Shown here in pieces: positions 6,901 to 10,926 of a stretch of DNA of 12,093 nucleotides (within the stretch, counting starts at the first letter, position 1; each line of letters opens with the position of its first letter). The stretch is from Intrasporangiaceae bacterium. Its GTDB lineage: Bacteria; Actinomycetota; Actinomycetes; Actinomycetales; Dermatophilaceae. The position numbers were made by a program, and so were the translations under genes. The stretch is taken from contig JAAYSB010000007.1 of assembly GCA_012518475.1 (NCBI GenBank), positions 1 to 12,093 of the forward strand. The letters are read 5' to 3'. The notes under the pieces were generated by a model. The model did no database searches and was not told the origin of the DNA. It was given only the letters and a program-made list of their open reading frames with translations.

Positions 6901-7303
6901 GCGCGGGAGTCTCGGCGAGGACCCCACCGAGGACGTCGCTCCACGTCCGACCCGCGACGGCTGCCTGCGACCGGGCGTGCAGGACGACGGCGACGGCGTG
7001 CTTGCACTTCGTCCCGACCGGGCAGCTGCACCGCGACACCCACTGCGGGCCGCGGGCGGTGTCTCCGACGAAGGTCAGCATGGTCGAGTAGGGAGACCCT
7101 CGGCTGCCACCGACCTGCGCGAGGACGACGTCCCCGTGGCTCGCGACCGTGACCGAGAGGACCGCGCCGTCCAGGGCATAGTCCCTCCCACGCCCCATCG
7201 CGCCCTTGCCTGCCCAACGCTCGAGCTCGGTGTCGGTGATCCTGGCCAGCCACGCAGGCAATGCGGAGCCCGGTCCCACCCGGTCCGCACTGTGTTTCAC
7301 CAT
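3974..7303 (-). CDS. SWIM zinc-finger SNF2-family DEAD/DEAH-type helicase (HepA/RapA-like)
   Basis: This is a large (1109-residue) ATP-dependent DNA translocase. Near the N-terminus is a SWIM zinc finger CxC-N5-CxH (C92, C94, C100, H102). Residues of about 110-640 are a poorly conserved beta-rich region. The SNF2 engine follows: motif I DDMGLGKT (673-680), motif Ia APTSVLPAW, motif II DEAQ (774-777), motif III TGTPMEN (802-808), then in the second lobe LIFSSFTRF, SLKAGGFGLTLTEAD and motif VI QAIDRVHRIGQ (1045-1055). All motifs are intact. Bacterial SWIM-SNF2 proteins of this size are widespread; roles in remodelling DNA or RNA polymerase complexes are proposed but not settled. ATG 7303 is used here. 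GTG 7300 is equally possible and would be leaderless seven bases after TAGCGT. GTG 7324 would add seven residues. The gene is divergent from the oxidoreductase. Confidence 0.93.
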   Translation of the reverse strand: MVKHSADRVGPGSALPAWLARITDTELERWAGKGAMGRGRDYALDGAVLSVTVASHGDVVLAQVGGSRGSPYSTMLTFVGDTARGPQWVSRCSCPVGTKCKHAVAVVLHARSQAAVAGRTWSDVLGGVLAETPAPEISSTARLGLGVLVDTRPRSVTDSTPVNTVVLVPRKESRIGSWITTIGWSEVVSPLGSSGVRAAHTDIARRLSDLASRATTPTLRIETPRAIEIRRLGLGVWGLLAAAQRAGVELQTRNPAELVELADPVDVVAVVRSGPAGGARVSFAVAGHSAASLLVPIADSRVHGLYLERASGAAALAPVRVPVPAWIGDLLADRTVLDVPAEDLEDFVTDWIPRISDIVDVHDPDGVVASFEPEPETETTVTGPFLHLRLEGAEQEGGGRPLSVDVHATMAYLVGGRIRRFELHSGWDALRNYPAEDELVDGLDVLDQVPGLALHERYGGRVVRPHITLAGHDMIRVLTTVLPELQAHPDLIIDLGDSLPALEEGGEAEVEVTALDEVRDWLSLRVTVTVDGEEVPFADLFAALVRGDSIMILPSGVWFSLDQPALQRLIELIDESKDLRDPERPDVVRLHRHRVADLHDLADIGVTDRDAARWLEAAARLVELTRGDPDGGEEARSIEVPQGLLAELRPYQQAGYAWLSQLIDSGLGGILADDMGLGKTLQTLAAVLRLKEEGRLDHPVLVVAPTSVLPAWSSEAARFTPGLSVVTVGATTGKTRRSLADRIAGADIVVTSYAVARIDAAEFQRRQWSLLVLDEAQFVKNARSKTHLALRRIEAGSTIAITGTPMENSLMDLWALLALTAPGLFPRVEDFVRDYRRPIENGDDAVLARMRHRIRPLMLRRAKSVVAAELPEKQVQVVSVVMSPTHERIYQKHLQRERQRVLRLLEDDLADHRVAILASLTTLRQMALHPGLVEPDYLESMSAAKLDALLDQVQELVAEGHRALIFSSFTRFLRMAQERLHEERIETAYLDGSTTEREAVVRDFREGTAPVFLISLKAGGFGLTLTEADYVFVLDPWWNPAAEEQAIDRVHRIGQDKTVFVYRFVSADTIEEKVLALQEHKRTLFTKVVDKGGTLTGKLTAAEIRALLA

Positions 7304-7307
7304 CAGA

Positions 7308-7313
7308 ACGCTA
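7308..7313 (-). promoter_or_regulatory. Candidate -10 (TAGCGT) for the helicase gene
   Basis: On the minus strand TAGCGT ends four bases before ATG 7303 and seven bases before GTG 7300. The seven-base distance is the normal one for a leaderless transcript and argues for GTG 7300 as the real start. It would exclude GTG 7324, which lies upstream of the hexamer. Confidence 0.35.
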
Positions 7314-7449
7314 CCCACTCGCACCGACAGTCGCTCCGCTCATCCACACGACCCGTCTCGCGGGTGGAGCCCAGGTCACCAGCGCAGCCCCCACTCCACC
7401 CACGACCACCAGCCCACACTCGAGACGCCGTCCGGACCGGCCGACCTGT

Positions 7450-7455
7450 CAGACT
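7450..7455 (+). promoter_or_regulatory. Candidate -10 (CAGACT) for the FAD oxidoreductase
   Basis: CAGACT, one base from the common actinobacterial TAGACT, ends six bases before GTG 7462 with no Shine-Dalgarno sequence, again a leaderless arrangement. It is embedded in GTCAGAC (7448-7454), a 7-mer that recurs as both arms of the hairpin behind this same gene. A separate small inverted repeat ACCCG-N5-CGGGT lies at 7351-7365 in the divergent region. Confidence 0.4.
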
Positions 7456-7461
7456 GCGTGC

Positions 7462-8889
7462 GTGAGTGGATTCCCGACCGCCCCCGGCGCCGAGGCCTCG
7501 GCCCAGCGCGCCCTCGCCGATGCCGAGCCCCGCGTCTTCTGGACCAGCCAGCCGGGCCGCCCCCCGATCCGCGAGCCCCTCACCGAGATCGACCGGGTCT
7601 GCGACCTCGCGATCGTCGGCGCCGGCTTCACCGGCCTCTGGGCGGCGATCCAGGCCAAGGAGGACAACCCCAGCCTCGACGTCGTCGTCCTCGACATGGC
7701 CCGCGTCGGCGACGGCGCCTCCGGCCGCAACGGCGGGTTCGTCTCCCCCTCCCTCACCCATGGCCTGGCGCAGGGCATGGCGATGTGGCCGGACGAGATG
7801 GGACTCATCGAGGAGATGGCCGCCGCGAACTTCGCCGGGTGGCAGGCAACCCTGGAGCGATACGGGATCGACGCCGACTTCCATCTCCCCGGGGAGCTGA
7901 CCCTCTCTCTCACTGAGCACCAGGACGAGTCGGTTCGCGACGCATACCGCATGCACTGCGACAAGGGTGACGCCGTAGAGCTGCTCTCCCGGGAGGAGGC
8001 GTATGCGCGCGTCCACTCCCCCATGTACCGCTGCGGAATCCTCGACAGGTCAGTCGGACTCGTCGATCCGGCCCGGCTCTCCTACGGTCTCGCGGCAGCC
8101 GCCGAGTCGCTCGGGGTGACGATCCACGAGTACTCGCGGGTCACCGGATTCGACGACGGTGGCGGCGGTGCGGGCGCCGTCGTCGTCCGCACGCAGCAGG
8201 GCAGCCTCCTCGCCCAGCGGGTCGTCGTCGGCACCGGCGCGTGGCCGGTCCTGACCCGGACCAGGCCGTTCGTCATCCCCGTCTACGACCACGTGCTCAT
8301 GACCGAGCCCCTGACCCCGGCACAGCTCGGCCAGATCGGCTGGGAGGGGCGTGAAGGCCTGGCCGACGCAGGGAACCAGTTCCACTACTACCGGCGGACT
8401 CTCGACGACCGGATCCTCTTCGGCGGCTATGACGCGAACTACCACTTCCCCGGCCGCATCGACCCCACCCTGGAGCAGTCCGAGTCCCACGACCTGCTCG
8501 CGCGGCACTTCTTCTCGATCTTCCCGCAGCTCGACGGCCTGCGGTTCACCCACCGGTGGGCGGGGGTCATCGACACCACCTCGCGCTTCACGCCGATGTT
8601 CGGCACGGCGCTACGCGGAAAGCTTGCCTATGCCGTCGGCTACACCGGTCTCGGCGTCGGCTCGACCCGGTGGGGGGCGCGGGTCGCGCTCGACCTCGTC
8701 CAGGGCAACGACACCGAACGCAGCAGCCTCGCCATGGTCCGGCGCAAGCCGAAGCCGTTCCCACCCGAACCCGTGCGAGGCATCGGCGTGCGAATCACTC
8801 GCGCTTCCCTGGCCCGCGAGGACGAGACGGGCCGGCGCAACCTCTGGCTGCGCGCCCTGGACCGGGTCGGCATCGGCTTCGACTCCTGA
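7462..8889 (+). CDS. FAD-dependent oxidoreductase, DAO/glycine oxidase/PuuB-like family
   Basis: This 475-residue flavoenzyme of the D-amino-acid-oxidase fold probably oxidises the amine of a small amino acid or polyamine derivative. The FAD-binding Rossmann motif is intact (LAIVGAGFTGLWAAIQ, G53-G55-G58). It is followed by the acidic end of strand two (VVVLD), the family signature ASGRNGGF (87-94), a central substrate-binding beta sheet, and a C-terminal flavin motif (YAVGYTGLGVGSTRWGARVA, 390-409). Length and layout match gamma-glutamylputrescine-oxidase-like and related actinobacterial enzymes, but the substrate cannot be read from the sequence and no pathway neighbours help. I chose GTG 7462 because the frame upstream runs into the helicase gene and lacks homology, and a CAGACT -10 lies six bases before it. 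The gene appears monocistronic, with a hairpin directly after the stop. Confidence 0.85.
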   Translation: MSGFPTAPGAEASAQRALADAEPRVFWTSQPGRPPIREPLTEIDRVCDLAIVGAGFTGLWAAIQAKEDNPSLDVVVLDMARVGDGASGRNGGFVSPSLTHGLAQGMAMWPDEMGLIEEMAAANFAGWQATLERYGIDADFHLPGELTLSLTEHQDESVRDAYRMHCDKGDAVELLSREEAYARVHSPMYRCGILDRSVGLVDPARLSYGLAAAAESLGVTIHEYSRVTGFDDGGGGAGAVVVRTQQGSLLAQRVVVGTGAWPVLTRTRPFVIPVYDHVLMTEPLTPAQLGQIGWEGREGLADAGNQFHYYRRTLDDRILFGGYDANYHFPGRIDPTLEQSESHDLLARHFFSIFPQLDGLRFTHRWAGVIDTTSRFTPMFGTALRGKLAYAVGYTGLGVGSTRWGARVALDLVQGNDTERSSLAMVRRKPKPFPPEPVRGIGVRITRASLAREDETGRRNLWLRALDRVGIGFDS

Positions 8890-8907
8890 GTCAGACTTTG
8901 GTCTGAC
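8890..8907 (+). terminator. Hairpin directly after the oxidoreductase stop
   Basis: GTCAGAC-TTTG-GTCTGAC is a perfect 7-bp stem with a 4-base loop beginning at the base after TGA. No T-run follows, so it may be a weak terminator or 3' stabiliser. Because GTCAGAC also occurs at 7448-7454 in the promoter of the same gene, an operator role is possible. Confidence 0.5.
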
Positions 8908-8961
8908 CCGGTGTGCTGTGCTCGGGACCTGCGGTGGATGGGGACCGACCTGCACGCTCAT

Positions 8962-8967
8962 TAGCCT
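8962..8967 (+). promoter_or_regulatory. Candidate -10 (TAGCCT) for a leaderless CPBP protease mRNA
   Basis: TAGCCT ends six bases before ATG 8974 and no ribosome-binding site lies between. This is one of the two cleanest examples of the leaderless pattern in the window, and it implies that the protease has its own promoter despite being only 84 bases behind the oxidoreductase. Confidence 0.5.
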
Positions 8968-8973
8968 GGTCTC

Positions 8974-9984
8974 ATGACGAGCACTCCCCCGCCGCATCCG
9001 GTGATGCCGGCCACACCGCCTCAGCAGATGGGGTATGCCTACCCTCCCCTCCCGCAGAAGCCCCCGGCTCTCCCTCAGGAACCGGTGGAGTACCAGCATG
9101 TCCTGCGCGGCCCGCGCCGCGCCTGGTGGCGACCGCTCGGATCGTTCGGCCTCGTCCTCGTCGGGACGATCGGTGCCTTCATCGGGTTCGCTGTGCTGCT
9201 CGGCGTCGCGGCGTTCGTCATGGGCGGCGGCGACCTCGACCAGATCGAGGCCCTCACCGCCGACTTCGACAACCCGGTGATCTTCGGCGGCCAGAACCTG
9301 CTGCTGGCGACGCTCATCCCGATCGCCATGCTCGCCACCTGGATCGCCCACGGCGTCCGGCCGGGGTTCGTCTCGTCCGTCCTCGGCCGCTTCCGGTGGG
9401 GCTGGTTCGGGTGGACCCTGCTCGTCACGGTGCCGCTGTGGCTGGCCTACATCGGGATCTCGGTCCTGCTCGGTGCGGATGGAGCAGCGGCTGAGCCGAC
9501 GTCGCGCCCGTCGACGTGGGTGGCTCTGCTCGTGCTGACCTTCCTCACGACTCCTCTGCAGGCAGCCGGGGAGGAGTACCTGTTCCGCGGCTGGCTCATG
9601 CAGCAGCTCGGTGCCTGGTTCAAGAACACCTATGTCGCGCTCGCGGCAGCGATTGTGGTTTCGTCCACCGTGTTCGCCCTCGCCCACACCTCACTCGACC
9701 CGTGGGTGCTGCTCGACCTGGGCGCCTTCGCCACGGCGGCGGTGCTCCTCACCTGGCGGACCGGTGGACTCGAGGCGGCCGTGGCGCTGCACATCGTCAA
9801 CAACGTCATCGTGCTCGTCCTCTTCATCATGACGACGGGGCTCGGCGACGCCTTCATCACGCCGGACACGACAAGCAACCTTCCCTCGACGATCATGTCC
9901 GTCGCCGCCCTTGCGATCACCACTGCTGTCCTGTGGTGGCTCGCCGGCAGGCGCGGGGTCGCCCGTACGACGAGGGGCACCTGA
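8974..9984 (+). CDS. CPBP-family intramembrane metalloprotease (CAAX protease-like/Abi)
   Basis: This 336-residue multispanning membrane protein belongs to the CPBP (type II CAAX prenyl protease/bacteriocin-processing) family. The three catalytic motifs are present in order within the membrane: EExxxR as E200-E201-Y-L-F-R205, FxxxH as FALAH (234-238), and HxxxN as HIVNN (H273-N277). The first 40 residues are a proline-rich cytoplasmic tail (PPPHPVMP, PPLPQKPPALPQEP). About eight hydrophobic segments follow (roughly 57-83, 108-126, 146-168, 181-196, 219-238, 245-260, 268-289, 306-324). Known members process prenylated proteins, bacteriocins or anti-sigma factors; the substrate here is unknown. 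ATG 8974 is supported by TAGCCT six bases upstream. It is transcribed alone and converges on the ASCH gene. Confidence 0.9.
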   Translation: MTSTPPPHPVMPATPPQQMGYAYPPLPQKPPALPQEPVEYQHVLRGPRRAWWRPLGSFGLVLVGTIGAFIGFAVLLGVAAFVMGGGDLDQIEALTADFDNPVIFGGQNLLLATLIPIAMLATWIAHGVRPGFVSSVLGRFRWGWFGWTLLVTVPLWLAYIGISVLLGADGAAAEPTSRPSTWVALLVLTFLTTPLQAAGEEYLFRGWLMQQLGAWFKNTYVALAAAIVVSSTVFALAHTSLDPWVLLDLGAFATAAVLLTWRTGGLEAAVALHIVNNVIVLVLFIMTTGLGDAFITPDTTSNLPSTIMSVAALAITTAVLWWLAGRRGVARTTRGT

Positions 9985-10023
9985 CGCGAAAGCGCACACG
10001 TGCCGCGGTAACTCCCTCGTGTA

Positions 10024-10075
10024 GCGGAAGTTTGCCCCAGCCGGCGCTATTGCAGCGCCAGGCTCGAGTTTCCGC
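10024..10075. terminator. Long imperfect hairpin between convergent protease and ASCH genes
   Basis: The inner stem is GCC-GGCGCT (10040-10048) against AGCGCC-A-GGC (10054-10063), with loop ATTGC and one bulged A. An outer stem GCGGAA (10024-10029)/TTCCGC (10070-10075) closes it across an internal loop. It lies in the 155-base gap between the two gene ends and can fold on both strands, so it is a likely bidirectional terminator. No T-run is seen. The rest of the gap shows nothing clear apart from this structure. Confidence 0.5.
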
Positions 10076-10139
10076 GACATCCGGCACCACTCCCAGCTCA
10101 TCCGAGCCTCGAAACCTCGGGTCACCCAGCCAGCAGTGC

Positions 10140-10604
10140 CTAGCGGTGCTTCTTGGTCGGGTAGAGCACAGTGAGGTGCTCGACGACGTTCGAACCGTCA
10201 ACGGTCACAGCCGTCGTCGCGACGAGCACGCGCGGTCGGTCGGAGCCGTCGAGGACGATCGACACCGCCCCGACCTCGGGCAGGCTCACACCCTCGGCCT
10301 CGTAGGCCGCCAGCGGGGCCGAGGCAGTCGTCTCGGTCCCGTCATCGAGGAGGTCCGCAACGAAGTCGTCCGCCTGCCCCGGGGTCGCCCCGTAGGCCCA
10401 GGCAGGAGGGCGCAGCGAGCCGAGCACTGTCGGGCCCCCGTAGGGCCCGATCGAGTCGAACCGAGCCCGGACGCTCGCCTCGTTCCAGAACGCCTCCAGT
10501 GCCTCGTCCTCGTGCCCGCCCTCACGCGGATCCGGGACCGGTGGGAGCTCCTCGGCATCGATGTCGTCGAGGTTGCGCCAGTGCGGCTCGGTGTTCTCGC
10601 TCAT
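10140..10604 (-). CDS. Short, probably degenerate ASCH-domain protein
   Basis: This 154-residue soluble protein resembles the actinobacterial ASCH family (RNA/nucleoside-binding PUA-like fold; some relatives hydrolyse N4-acetylcytidine). Recognisable parts are the EAFWNEASVRARFDSIGPYGGP segment (37-58), RPPAWAYGATPGQADDFV (65-82), and the domain core ending in YEAEGVSLPEVGAVSIVLDG (101-120) and RPRVLVATT. Two things differ from the family as I remember it. The GxK motif reads G-T-E (E91 replaces the conserved lysine). After TTAV (131-134) the protein jumps almost directly to the usual final strand (VVEHLTVLYP), so about 50-60 central residues seem to be missing. The frame is intact and codon use is normal, so it may be a functional short variant. 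ATG 10604 is chosen; GAGAAT lies six bases upstream. Convergent with the protease. Confidence 0.78.
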   Translation of the reverse strand: MSENTEPHWRNLDDIDAEELPPVPDPREGGHEDEALEAFWNEASVRARFDSIGPYGGPTVLGSLRPPAWAYGATPGQADDFVADLLDDGTETTASAPLAAYEAEGVSLPEVGAVSIVLDGSDRPRVLVATTAVTVDGSNVVEHLTVLYPTKKHR

Positions 10605-10610
10605 GTGGGC

Positions 10611-10616
10611 ATTCTC
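10611..10616 (-). promoter_or_regulatory. Weak -10 candidate (GAGAAT) for the ASCH gene
   Basis: On the minus strand GAGAAT ends six bases before ATG 10604, matching the leaderless spacing used elsewhere in the window, but its first base departs from TANNNT. No Shine-Dalgarno sequence is present. Confidence 0.28.
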
Positions 10617-10700
10617 GCAGGGAGAGGCCGTCTCCTCGGCCGACCCGCGTCACCCGATCGACACGCCAGGTCCCGGCCATGAGAATCTCCGGACCATCCC

Positions 10701-10729
10701 TTTACTTTCCCATTACCTTCTGCTTGAAT
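10701..10729 (+). promoter_or_regulatory. Tentative promoter for the orphan RNA
   Basis: TTTACT (10701-10706) and TTGAAT (10724-10729) are separated by 17 bases and each matches the sigma-70-type consensus at four of six positions. A start near 10736 would give an RNA of about 94 bases ending at the terminator. An alternative -10, TACCTT, lies at 10714-10719. Either is a weak call. Confidence 0.25.
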
Positions 10730-10735
10730 CGGACG

Positions 10736-10829
10736 TGCCAGCAACGCTGCGAACTCCCTGCCTCGTAGCGCATGCGGTGCCTGATGAGGGGTCGAGAGGA
10801 CTGTCCACGACAGTCCTCTCGACTTTTTT
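10736..10829 (+). ncRNA. Candidate small RNA ending in a strong intrinsic terminator
   Basis: A terminator of this quality needs a transcript, yet the nearest plus-strand gene upstream is the protease ending at 9984, with a minus-strand gene in between. The sequence before it can fold: CAGC-AAC-GCTG (10739-10749), then CCTCGT (10761-10766) with ATGAGG (10784-10789) enclosing GCGC/GTGC (10768-10771/10777-10780), then the terminator. It does not match 6C RNA (no C6 loops), the SRP RNA, tmRNA or a riboswitch I know. The 5' end is a guess. An alternative is a leader with a 29-codon frame (10679-10768) controlling the downstream gene. Confidence 0.4.
10791..10829 (+). terminator. Strong Rho-independent terminator, plus strand
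   Basis: GTCGAGAGGACTGTC and GACAGTCCTCTCGAC form a perfect 15-bp stem closed by a CAC loop, followed directly by six T (10824-10829). The T-run is only on the plus strand, so the direction is clear. It is the only canonical terminator in the window and stands out in such GC-rich DNA. Confidence 0.92.
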
Positions 10830-10914
10830 CGTGCTCGCTCGACATCAGACACGTCGTCCCCATGGCACGACCGCTCCTGACGGATCCCCTGGATGGGACA
10901 CATCCCGGAACCCG

Positions 10915-10920
10915 CATACT
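10915..10920 (+). promoter_or_regulatory. Candidate -10 (CATACT) for a leaderless phosphoesterase mRNA
   Basis: CATACT, one base from the common TATACT/TANNNT class, ends six bases before GTG 10927 with no ribosome-binding site. It suggests the phosphoesterase has its own promoter downstream of the strong terminator. Confidence 0.42.
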
Positions 10921-10926
10921 GTCGGG

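Larger units (their letters stand above)
10605..10926. other. 322-base divergent gap: ASCH promoter, orphan RNA with terminator, promoter of the phosphoesterase
   Basis: This gap has no recognised protein gene. From left to right it holds the ASCH promoter, a less GC-rich stretch (about 10680-10730), a small hairpin (10761-10789), a strong plus-strand terminator (10791-10829) and the phosphoesterase promoter just before 10927. Between 10830 and 10914 I see nothing definite. The sequence shows no tRNA cloverleaf and no familiar riboswitch. Confidence 0.6.

Noticed and set aside
7261..7461. 67-codon upstream extension of the oxidoreductase frame
   Set aside because: It overlaps the start of the divergent helicase, is Pro/Thr/Arg-rich without family character, and the promoter-like hexamer sits just before GTG 7462.
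10499..10768. 89-codon plus-strand frame opposite the ASCH start
   Set aside because: Its first two thirds are antisense to the ASCH gene and arginine/proline-rich; only the last 29 codons from ATG 10679 are worth mention and are listed separately.
10781..10788. CTGATGAG resembling the hammerhead ribozyme core
   Set aside because: The matching GAAA strand and the cleavage-site helices are missing; the bases are better explained as the 3' arm of the small hairpin before the terminator.
10605..10830. tRNA, SRP RNA, tmRNA or 6C RNA in the gap before the phosphoesterase
   Set aside because: There is no T-loop GTTCRA or cloverleaf, no SRP tetraloop region, no tmRNA termini and no C-rich loops; only an unidentified RNA can be proposed.
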